Program-made: the position numbers and the translations under genes
Source: Macrostomum hystrix
Lineage: Eukaryota; Platyhelminthes; Macrostomidae
DNA length: 64,000 nt
Assembly: GCA_950097015.1 (NCBI GenBank)
Contig: CATNEN010000025.1
Coordinates: 124,001 to 188,000 of the forward strand
Direction: 5' to 3'
Shown here: positions 54,859 to 64,000 of the stretch, piece after piece
Layout of the letters: each line of letters begins with the position of its first letter
Numbering within the stretch: position 1 is the first letter of the stretch
Notes under the pieces: model-generated
Told to the model about the DNA's origin: nothing
The model's database searches: none
Seen by the model: the letters and a program-made list of their open reading frames with translations, nothing else

Positions 54859-55490
54859 GTCATTTAAAGACGGGCTTACCGATGAATATGCCTTGATGGC
54901 GGTTCCCAGCGGCTGAAGCCCTAGCACCTCAAATCCACCTCCCAGTTCCCATCTCGCCCTGACGTTCAGCCTATTATATGTGCTCAGCCAGTCGAAATGA
55001 AGATTTAGCTAGCAAAGCGGTCAAACCGGTGCACTTGAAGAATTCCACATTAATGCCATTAGTGTTATTAACGAGAAATAAAGGCTTAGAATTCTATGTA
55101 AGGCTTAGAAATAGATATATATACTTATAAACGGATTCAACTTATATTAAAGTGCACACAAATATACAATTGATATAGTAACTTGTGGCGGCCCTTTAAT
55201 CTGAGTGGCGAAATTCGCGCCATGCTCACTCCAATAAATTTTAACAAAATAAATAAAATTCTTACTGTTCAGTTCTGTACTAAATCAGACTGGAGTATTT
55301 TACTGCAGACGAGTAATTGGGGTTTGAGAGAGCTCGCGCGATGTCGTGGCATGCCGGGTCCGTCTCGTGATGCCATGCTCAGTTACTTTTCTGACTGACA
55401 CCCTGCTCAAAACTAGATCCGGGGAGCTCAAACTCAGTGCTACTCGGGCAGCAGTTTCTCAAACCGTTGTTGCATTTGTTCTTTTTTTAG

Positions 55491-55840
55491 GTCAAAGTTG
55501 CGTGGCTAGCCCAGATCGCATGGCTCAAACGATTCAAAGGCGAAGAAGATGGGAAGGTGGCTGCTTTGTAGAGCGGGTGGGGCCATGCATTTCATGCTTG
55601 CTTAGTTTTTGTTACTATGCTGTTGCTAGGAAATAACATAAATGTCTGCGTATGTGCGCCACCCCCTCACTGCCAGATAGGAGATTTAACTGTCATAATT
55701 TGATGGCGGCTCATGCTCGACCTCCCACTGCACAAGCTCCATTCTCTGCTCCGACTCACTCTCCTCTTCTCCCACTGCCTGCAGTTCGGATTGTCCGCAC
55801 TCTCGGCTTGTTTCTCTGAAACGCTTGCCTCTAATCTGGC
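55491..55840 (+). repeat. Leader repeat D, copy 1
   Basis: Matches 58226-58500 over most of its length (aggtggctgctttgt, actatgctgttgctagga, cccactgcacaagctccatt). In both places it runs directly into the 14-bp pyrimidine array. Confidence 0.8.
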
Positions 55841-57345
55841 CTCTTCTTTTCTCTTCCCCTTCCTCTCTTTCCCATCCTCTCTTCTCCTTCCTCTCCTCCC
55901 CTTTCCTCTCTACCCTTCATCTCTTCTCTCTCCTCTTTTCCTCATCTTCTCTTCCCCTTCTTCTCTTCCCCATCCTCTCTTTCCCTGCCTCATTTCCTCA
56001 CCCTCTCTTCCTCACCCTCTCTTCCTCACCCTCTCTTCCTCACCCTCTCTTCCTCACCCTCTCTTCCTCACCCTCTCTTCCTCACCCTCTCTTCCTCACC
56101 CTCTCTTCCCCTTCCTCTCTTCCCCTTCCTCTCTTCCCCATCCTCTCTTCCCCTTCCTCTCTTCCGCTTCCTGTCTTCCCTTTCCTCTCTTCCCATTTAT
56201 CTCCTCCCCTTTCCTCTCTTCCCTTTCCTCTCTTCCCCTTCCTCTCTTCCCCTTCCTCTCTTCCCCTTCCTCTCTTCCCCTTCCTCTCTTCCCCTTCCTC
56301 TCTTCCCCTTCCTCTCTTCCCCTTCCTCTCTTCCACTTCCTCTCTTCCCCTTCCTCTCTTCCCCATCCTCTCTTCCTCTTCTCTCTTCCCCTTCCTGTCT
56401 TCTCTTTCCTCTCTTCCCATTTATCTCCTCCCCTTTCCACTCTACCCCTTCCTCTCTTCCCCTTCCTCTCTTCCCCTTCCTCTCTTCCCTATCCTCTCTT
56501 CCTCTTCTCTCTTCCCTTTCCTCTCTTCCCATTTATCTCCTCCCCTTTCCTCTCTTCCCCTTCCTCTCTTCCCCTTCCTTTCTTCCCCTTCCTCTCTTCC
56601 CCATCCTCTCTTCCTCTTCTCTCTTCCCCTTCCTGTCTTCTCTTTCCTCTCTTCCCATTTATCTCCTCCCCTTTCCTCTCTACCCCTTCCTCTCTTCCCC
56701 TTCCTCTCTTCCCCTTCCTCTCTTCCCCATCCTCTCTTCCTCTTCTCTCTTCCCCTTCCTGTCTTCTCTTTCCTCTCTTCCCATTTATCTCCTCCCCTTT
56801 CCTCTCTACCCCTTCCTCTCTTCCCCTTCCTCTCTTCCCCTTACTCTCTTCCCCTTCCTCTCTTCTCCATCCTCTCTTCCTCACCCTCTCTTCTCCTTCC
56901 TCTCCTCCCCTTTCCTCTCTGCCCATTTCTCTCTTCCCCTTCCTCTCTTTCCCTGCCTCTTTTCCTCACCCTCTCTTCCTCACCCTCTCTTCCTCACCCT
57001 CTCTTCCTCACCCTCTCTTCCTCATCCTCTCTTCTCCTTCCTCTCCTCCCCTTTCCTCTCTGCCCATTTTTCTCTTCCCTTCCTCTCTTCCCCTTACTCT
57101 CTTCCCCTTCCTCTCTTCCCCATCCTCTCTTTCCCTGCCTCTTTTCCTCACCCTCTCTTCCTCACCCTCTCTTCCTCTTCTCTCTTCCCCTTCCTGTCTT
57201 CCCTTTCCTCTCTTCCCATTTATCTCCTCCCCTTTCCTCTCTACCCCTTCCTCTCTTCCCCATCCTCTCTTCCCCATCCTCGCTTCCCCATCCTCTCTTC
57301 CCCATCCTCTCTTCCCCATCCTCTCTTTCCCATCCTCTCTTCCCT
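55841..57345. repeat. 14-bp polypyrimidine minisatellite (about 1.5 kb)
   Basis: Unit cctctcttccccttc-like, 14-bp period, almost pure C/T on the plus strand. A landmark variant (cccatttatctcctcccctt) recurs at about 56192, 56416, 56528, 56655, 56780 and 57216, indicating longer higher-order units. Open in two plus frames (561 and 516 codons), which is an artefact. Confidence 0.97.
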
Positions 57346-58225
57346 TTCCGCTCTTTCGATGCCCCTCCTATTTGAAATCAATCGACTTTGGTCTCTAAAA
57401 ATATGAGCATTTGATTGTTAGTAGGCTCGTACAAACTAACTCCACGCAACTGACCATTAACAGTTTCAGGAGTTGTCTACGATTTTAAATTAGTCGTAGA
57501 GCAAAGAAAAGTCAAATAAAAAAACGCAAACATGCCGCTTAGATAATACGACAGTTATTTAAATAGAATGAGCAAACATTTACTATAAAAATAAATCTAA
57601 ACAGCCCCAATCAATTTTTTTCTGCTTTAGATTGGGCAGACGAGAGCAGTTGAGCTGAGAGCCATTGAGACAGAACCAGGCGGATAGTACAGATCCCTCT
57701 CAGTGATGGCGCCGCGATTAGCGAGTTTGACCTCTGTCACATTCGGCTGAAGCCGCAACCGATTCAATCAATTAAAAAGCTTCTCTCTCTGTGTGTGTGT
57801 TTCCCCAGCTTTGGGGAAAAATGAATCTATAACTATTTAATTTCCTTTCATCTGCACGGTGGATGTGCGCGCGCGCCCGCTGGTGCAATTACTTATTAAC
57901 TTGAGTATATTTTTATACTCGCATTATTGGTAAAAGGTCCAGGCTCTCCATTTCCTGGTTCTCGGCTCTCCCGTCGGACAACTCTCTGGTGCTGCAGAAT
58001 TGGAAGTGGCAACCGGAAGCTCCTTTACCCCCCCCCAGATCTCTTGCACCCGACGCCGCGGTCTCTTAGCTGTGATTGCGGGCCGCTGCGAACTATCAGT
58101 AAACATTCGCATTGCTGCGTGCTGCAGCAGCTGAAAGTTTATTCACTTACCCTACTCCTACGATCGATTGATTGAAAAAGCACGTTATTAACTGAATTTT
58201 CACATTTCAGTTTAGAATAAACCAA
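57346..58225. other. No gene recognised
   Basis: Spacer between the two D-plus-pyrimidine modules; short CA/GT and CG-rich patches only. Confidence 0.4.
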
Positions 58226-58500
58226 ACTGTCAAAGTCAAAGATGCAGTGGCTCGCCGGATCGCATTGCTCAGACAATTCAAAGGCGAAAATAAGAAAATG
58301 GGAGGTGGCTGCTTTGTCGAGCAGGTTACTATGCTGTTGCTAGGATACAAAAATAAATGTCTAGGTAACCCCGCCTGACTGCCAGAGACCCAGTGCACAA
58401 GCTCCGTTCTATGTTCCGTCTCACTCTCTCCTTCTCCCACTGTCCTCAGTTTGGATTATCTGCACTCTCTAAAATGCTTGCCTCTACTCTGGCCTCTTAT
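58226..58500 (+). repeat. Leader repeat D, copy 2
   Basis: Second copy of the segment at 55491-55840, with several internal deletions. Confidence 0.8.
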
Positions 58501-58918
58501 TTTCTATTCCTCTTCCTCTCTTCCCCTTTCTCTCTTCCCTTCTTCTCTTCCCCATCCTCTCTTCCCCTTCCTCTCTTCCACTTCCTCTCTTCCCCTTCCT
58601 CTCTTCCTCTTCCTCTCTTCCCCTTCCTCTCTTCCCCTTCCTCTCTTCCCCTTCCTCTCTTCCTCTTCCTCTCTTCCCCTTCCTCTCTTCCCCTTCCTCT
58701 CTTCCCCTTCCTCTCTTCCCCTTTCTCTCTTCCACTTCCTCTCTTCCCCTTCCTCTCTTCCTCTTCCTCTCTTCCCCTTCCTCTCTTCCCCTTCCTCTCT
58801 TCCCCTTCCTCTCTTCCCCTTCCTCTCTTCCCCTTCCTCTCTTCCTCTTCCTCTCTTCCCCTTCCTCTCTTCCCCTTCTCCTCTTCCCCTTCCTCTCTTC
58901 CCCTTCCTCTCTCCCCCT
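58501..58918. repeat. 14-bp polypyrimidine minisatellite, second array (about 30 copies)
   Basis: Same unit family as 55841-57345 but more homogeneous (ttcccc/ttcctc alternation only). Confidence 0.97.
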
Positions 58919-59296
58919 CAATGCCTATTCTACCATCGGTTTTTTGTATTTTTCTATAAACCTGTTTTAAAAGTACTTTTAACTGATACTCTATAGTATC
59001 AGTAGTAATTCCCTAGTAAGTGTCAAAACAAGAGAAGTGTGATTCTCGCTAAAAAAGAATTCACAGTTTTTCTAGCTCTGAACTCCAATCATTATTCTAG
59101 TGAATTTCTCCCGGTAGAATGTCCGAGAAAGATTTTTAAGACAATGAAGACAGCAGTCAGTCCATTTCCTTCATTGGAATTTAAGAATCTATGAATGCTG
59201 GGTCCAGGGCACAGCTGTGACTATGATTCCATTTAGTCCAAGCTGCGTCTCATAATTAACTGCGAAGACGCTGTCAAGACTGCAGCATTAGTTCTG

Positions 59297-59812
59297 CCCT
59301 ACCTGATGGGACTGCCCTACCTGATGGGACTACCCTACCTGATGGTACTGCCCTACCTGATGGGACTGCCCTACCTGATGGGACTGCCCTACCTGATGGG
59401 ACTACCCTACCTGATGGGACTACCCTACCTGATGGGACTGCCCTACCTGATGGGACTGCCCTACCTGATGGGACTGCCCTACCTGATGGGACTGCCCTAC
59501 CTGATGGGACTACCCTACCTGATGGGACTGCCCTACCTGATGGGACTGCCCTACCTGATGGGACTGCCCTACCTGATGGGACTGCCCTACCTGATGGGAC
59601 TGCCCTACCTGATGGGACTGCCCTACCTGATGGTACTGCCCTACCTGATGGGACTGCCCTACCTGATGGGACTACCCTACCTGATGGGACTACCCTACCT
59701 GATGGGACTGCCCTACCTGATGGGACTGCCCTACCTGATGGGACTGCCTACCTGATGGGACTGCCCTACCTGATGGGACTGCCCTACCTCATGATCGGAC
59801 TATCCTACCTGA
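59297..59812. repeat. 18-bp minisatellite (about 28 copies)
   Basis: Unit ctgatgggactgccctac, reading MGLPYL in one plus frame (149 codons until a 1-bp deletion near 59748). Confidence 0.96.
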
Positions 59813-60473
59813 AGTCCCAAAATAGAGTTCGTACATGTCTGCTAAAAAATAAAAAAATCAAAGAACTACTAAAAATGCTATTCAACATGCATCGCGATTT
59901 TGTTAAAACAAAAAATTACTCGTTCAATTGTTTCTGCAGATGCTGCTGCTTTGTGAAAGCTTATGGTTTAGTTTTACAAAAAAATCTAGGCCTAGAAAAA
60001 TCGCTTTTCAAATGCAAAATATGCGAATCTGAGTTCTGACTATTTCTATGCTGTTTTAAACATTTCCTCTTTATTCTATTCGTCACGAATTGTTGCTAGG
60101 ATTTTTATGCAAATAGACACAATGGCAGCGATTCGCGATCCGAAGCTGATGTGATGGGGGCTTAGCAGAAACATAAATCTCTAAATAATCATAAATCTAA
60201 AGCTCAGATCAGAAGTACAGCACTGATTGTTGCATTTTTCATATCTCGCCGTGGAGCTGAGTGCCACTTGCCAAATCCCATCCCTCTCATCCCATCTCGC
60301 TGCCGATACTATCTGTCTCTCTGTGTGTCTCTACGGTCTGCTGGGAATATTTTTCTATATAACAATGGAAAATCAATTATCAGCATCCGTCGATGCATCA
60401 TCAATCCCTAACAAATAGTCGATTCTTCAATTAAAGAATTGATTTAGGCATTACGCATTACGGGAACTGGCAC
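59813..60473. other. No gene recognised
   Basis: Ordinary AT-rich sequence. Confidence 0.4.
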
Positions 60474-61142
60474 CGGTTAGGCTCCGATTCAAGTCATACA
60501 CTGGTACATAAACTGTCTATGGGTTAGGCTCCGATTCAAGTCATACACTGGTACATAAATAGTCTATGGGTTAGGCTCCGATTCAAGTCATACACTGGTA
60601 CATAAATAGTCTATGGGTTAGGCTCCGATTCAAGTCATGCAGTGGTACATAAACTGTCTATGGGTTAGGCTCCGATTCAAGCCATACACTGGTACATAAA
60701 CTGTCTATGGGTTAGGCTCCGATTCAAGCCATACACTGGTACATAAACTGTCTATGGGTTAGGCTCCGATTCAAGCCATACACTGGTACATAAACTGTCT
60801 ATGGGTTAGGCTCCGATTCAAGTCATGCAGTGGTACATAAACTGTCTATGGGTTAGGCTCCGATTCAAGTCATGCAGTGGTACATAAACTGTCTATGGGT
60901 TAGGCTCCGATTCAAGCCATACACTGGTACATAAACTGTCTATGGGTTAGGCTCCGATTCAAGCCATACACTGGTACATAAACTGTCTATGGGTTAGGCT
61001 CCGATTCAAGCCATACACTGGTACATAAACTGTCTATGGGTTAGGCTCCGATTCAAGCCATACACTGGTACATAAACTGTCTATGGGTTAGGCTCCGATT
61101 CAAGTCATGCAGTGGTACATAAACTGTCTATGGGTTAGGCTC
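60474..61142. repeat. 47-bp minisatellite (about 14 copies)
   Basis: Unit gggttaggctccgattcaag, then ycatacactggtacataaac or ycatgcagtggtacataaac, then tgtctat. Three unit types occur in runs. Confidence 0.97.
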
Positions 61143-62145
61143 CCATTTTGAGCACAAAGTAAATGTGTTTGGCTTAAAACGCGAACACGAAACATCAATT
61201 ACGTAATGGCGCCTTCCTAATTTGGTATCTGCTTTCGCATTCTACGTAGAAAGCGCTTTCAGTTCAGGGATTTTGAGATAGCGATGTCGCAGCTAATACC
61301 GTACAGAATTATCGCCCGTCCCTACTATTCAGGATTAACGCAAAACAGGAAGTTGCACCTCGGTTAATCTCACACTGGACACGGGATAGGATTGACAGGG
61401 TAAGATAGTAGTTTATTTTCATTCAGACAGACATGCGAGCTACGCGCACACGCAATACCATGCGAGTCACCCCTGTTTCTATGTCTATATATGACCTTGG
61501 ACCCGCTGTGAAACTGACAGAGATCAGCTTATATATGAAGCCACACACGCACACACTGATGAGCTATGAAATTTTTATGCGCTTAGCTCTGGCAATAATA
61601 AACAAACGCGATGCCGGTGCACAGGAGGGAAGCCAAATGACGGAAATTCGGTAAGGTGACAGCCAGGGAGGGGAGTGGGAGAATGAGGAAGTGGAGTACG
61701 GCCTCAGCTGAGAAACTTGGCAGAAATCTTTGCCGGAAATCTTACCCCCTAGTGCTGGCCCTGCATGGCCCGCTGATAAGGAGGCTGCTCCTGCCGCCCC
61801 ATTTCCACTCCCTCTTTTCTTTTTACTTCCCCTACGCTGAGCTTTGACGCCAGCAATTTTATCCCAAGCCTACAGTGTCGGCACACTTCAATTGCCAAAC
61901 AATCTCGACAGTGCAGGCGCCACGACATCCATCTCAGAAATCCCACCCGAGTCCGCAGCCCCCCTTGGCTTGGAGTGTGCCGCCCACCACTCACTGCACC
62001 AACCGGCGAGTTTTGAGCACTTTACGATGTAAATAACTCGAGGGCCCTAGCAACCAAAGTGCTGGGCATCAAAGTAATATAAGAATATTGTTTGCACTGG
62101 ACACTGTACCAGGTGTCACACACAGACTCTAACAGATAAAAAAAA
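61143..62145. other. No gene recognised
   Basis: No convincing ORF or repeat. Confidence 0.4.
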
Positions 62146-62412
62146 TCTGACTCAATTCTGACAAAGACTGACTCACACCTGACAAAGACTGACTCACTCC
62201 TGACAAAGACTGACTCAATCCTGACAAAGACTGACTCACTCCTGACAAAGACTGACTCAATCCTGACACATACTGACTCAATCCTGACACATACTGACTA
62301 AATCCTGACACATACTGACTAAATCCTGACACATACTGACTCAATCCTGACACATACTGACTCAATCCTGACACATACTGACTCAATCCTGACAAAGACT
62401 CACTCAATCGTG
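62146..62412. repeat. 21-bp minisatellite with TGACTCA core (about 13 copies)
   Basis: Unit actgactcaatcctgacaca followed by t, with a left block ending in caaag. Most units contain TGACTCA, the AP-1/bZIP consensus; some read tgactaa. Confidence 0.93.
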
Positions 62413-62729
62413 AGACAGTCAGTTTTACTATTTTTACAAATAGTACTGAAGCACTGAATTAGTGTCACTTTTAAAGTGGAAGGGCTTTAGTCGATAAGTA
62501 TTTTACACAATGCGATTTAGGCACGCAGTTACTGTCTACCAATAGTATTGCTTTTGAAATCGATATTTTGTCAAGCATGGAGCTTAGAGTAACAAATATT
62601 TTCAATTAAATTCTTATTTAAGTTCAGTAGAAATTTTTAGAAGAAAAGTTAATGATTAAGGCTGGAAGGAAGGATAGTGAAAAGAGGTTCAAAAAGCAAA
62701 ACTGGAAGAAGAGTAGACGAGGAATGGAC
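62413..62729. other. AT-rich spacer, no gene recognised
   Basis: Nothing recognised. Confidence 0.4.
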
Positions 62730-63195
62730 GAGGAGCGGATTGAGAGCGGATGAAGAGCGGATGAAGAGCGGATGAAGAGCGGATGAAAAGTGTATGAAGA
62801 GCCGATGAAGAGCGGATGAGGAGCGGATGAAGAGCGGATGAAAAGCGGATGAAAAGCGGATGAAGAGCGGATGAAGAGCGGATGAGGAGCGGATGAAGAG
62901 CGGACGAAAAGCGGATGAAGAGCGGATGAAAAGTGTATGAAGAGCCGATGAAGAGCGGATGAAGAGCGGATGAAGAGCGGATGAAAAGCGGATGAAGAGT
63001 GTATGAAGAGCCGATGAAGAGCGGATGAAGAGCGGATGAAGAGCGGATGAAAAGCGGATGAAAAGCGGATGAAGAGCGGATGAAGAGCGGATGAGGAGCG
63101 GATGAAGAGCGGATGAGGAGCGGATGAGGAGCGGATGAAGAGTGGATGAGGAGCGGATGAAGAGTGGATGAGGAGCGGATGAAGAGTGTAACATC
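62730..63195. repeat. 11-bp minisatellite (about 42 copies)
   Basis: Unit gatgaagagcg, with gatgaaaagcg, gatgaggagcg and a gtgtatgaagagcc landmark repeating. It would form the 3' UTR or immediate 3' flank of the innexin gene. Its frames are open on the minus strand, producing spurious LFIRSSSALHP-type ORFs. Confidence 0.95.
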
Positions 63196-63200
63196 GGTTG

Positions 63201-64000
63201 TCAAACTTGGTCGTCACTTTCCCAGTGAGGCGTAGTGGGGAGCGCCTCTGCTGCATCGCTAGCGGAATCAGAGGCGCCGGACACCGTCGCATCCGCATCC
63301 GGCTTCTCGCAGCTGCTGCTTCGACGCCAGAGCGCTTCGCAGATCTCCGCCGCCGATGTCGGGCCGGCATTGCTGTCCACTAGGGACAGAAGGAGGACGC
63401 CGTCCGGTGTGAGCTCATCGGCGAATCGGTCGGCATTTCGGGCACGGCCGCGTATTCGCAGGAGCTTCGCCACGTAGACCCGCCTACCTCGCGGCAGGAG
63501 ACGGCAGCACCAGACCGCCAGGCGGTGACTCGTCAGACAGCCGAGGCCCAGCAGCCAGAACCAGAGCAGCGCGTAGACCTTCTCGTTCAGGCGGTTGATC
63601 TGCAGCACGCATTGCACCGTGTGCCGCTGCTCGTTGCCCAGCACCCGGATGAGGATGTCGCAGTAGGAAACGCGGGGAAAATACCCCGAGGCCTCCCAGT
63701 CTCGGCCCAGGGTCAGGTTCACGGCTAGCGAGAAGCCGTAGGTGACCGTCCTAGTGCCCGCGGTCAAGTAGGCGTTGATGATGAAGAACTGCGCCACGGT
63801 GACGCTGATGTACAACAGCTTCGTGGCAAGGTAGGCTCGGCACAATTGCCAGCCGTGCGGATCCAGCAGCTTCCAGAACTCCGAGCTGGAATCCGATTTG
63901 GCTTTGGCCGCGTCCAACGCTTCCTTGAAATGTCCGGCCACTGCGGCCACATTCTGGCGTCGGGCTCGCCGACCGAGCAGATTGCGACAGTCGGCCGAGA
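63201..64000 (-). CDS. Innexin gap-junction protein, C-terminal exon (5' partial)
   Basis: Open frame from the window edge (codon starting 63998) to TGA at 63201-63203, about 265 residues. Innexins form intercellular channels of protostomes, with four membrane helices. The piece starts in the cytoplasmic loop (RRARRQNVAAVAGHFKEALD), then TM3 (KLLYISVTVAQFFIINAYLT), the second outer loop with the family signature YFPRVSYCDILIRVLGN and RHTVQCVLQINRLNEKVY, then TM4 (ALLWFWLLGLGCLTSHRLAV) and a C-terminal tail rich in Ser, Ala and Asp. Outer-loop cysteines (YCD, QCV) are present. The N-terminal half, including the YYQWV region, lies outside the window. GTG/ATG codons near 63950 are not the real start. 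Confidence 0.95.
   Translation of the reverse strand, partial: SADCRNLLGRRARRQNVAAVAGHFKEALDAAKAKSDSSSEFWKLLDPHGWQLCRAYLATKLLYISVTVAQFFIINAYLTAGTRTVTYGFSLAVNLTLGRDWEASGYFPRVSYCDILIRVLGNEQRHTVQCVLQINRLNEKVYALLWFWLLGLGCLTSHRLAVWCCRLLPRGRRVYVAKLLRIRGRARNADRFADELTPDGVLLLSLVDSNAGPTSAAEICEALWRRSSSCEKPDADATVSGASDSASDAAEALPTTPHWESDDQV

Noticed and set aside
55713-57398. Ser/Leu/Pro-rich ORFs of 516 and 561 codons and many Arg/Glu-rich ORFs on the minus strand
   Set aside because: A nearly pure C/T array has no stops by composition; both strands and several frames are open.
36304-63195. CRISPR-like repeat arrays
   Set aside because: Units are contiguous with no unique spacers, and the genome is eukaryotic with introns; these are minisatellites.

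Overview
The window is nuclear DNA of an invertebrate animal. Genes are split by AT-rich spliceosomal introns, exons are GC-richer than their surroundings, and an innexin (the protostome gap-junction family) lies at the right edge. A lophotrochozoan, perhaps a flatworm such as Macrostomum, would fit, but the species is an inference with low confidence.

Left part (1-36 kb): five recognisable genes among transposons. (1) A WDR44-like Rab11-effector WD40 gene on the minus strand (692-3955), continuing past the left edge. (2) A plus-strand type I membrane C-type lectin with a CUB-like ectodomain and a proline-rich PPPY tail (8794-10463, 3 exons, 428 aa). (3) A minus-strand inositol-1,4,5-trisphosphate 3-kinase (21450-26454, at least 9 exons, several too short to stand out as ORFs), with an intact tRNA-Gly(GCC) on the other strand of one intron. 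(4) A minus-strand ABCG (white-type) half transporter (30830-34901, 10 exons, 680 aa), with a broken tandem copy of itself just downstream (28183-29300). (5) An orphan exon at 12440-12865. Between them lie three almost identical 2.27-kb non-autonomous Helitrons (14387-21385; two head-to-tail with no base between them, one inverted). Each carries an hAT-type MITE with an 8-bp target duplication. Also present are a mariner deletion derivative with identical 28-bp terminal repeats, a degenerate reverse-transcriptase pseudogene, and two tRNA-derived SINE families.

Right part (36-63 kb): almost gene-free and dominated by tandem arrays with unit lengths of 4, 11, 14, 18, 20, 21, 22, 24, 26, 27, 34 and 47 bp. 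The largest is a roughly 4-kb 26-bp satellite. Several arrays lack stop codons in two or three frames and so yield long artefactual ORFs. SINE copies, one of them split by a TTAA-flanked MITE, are interspersed.

Right edge (63201-64000): the last exon of a minus-strand innexin, whose stop codon lies about 6 bp from an 11-bp minisatellite.

The genes are functionally unrelated housekeeping, signalling and transport genes, not a pathway cluster. Exon boundaries were assigned by eye from GT/AG sites, matching codon phase and remembered family similarity. All copy numbers are estimates from length divided by unit size.
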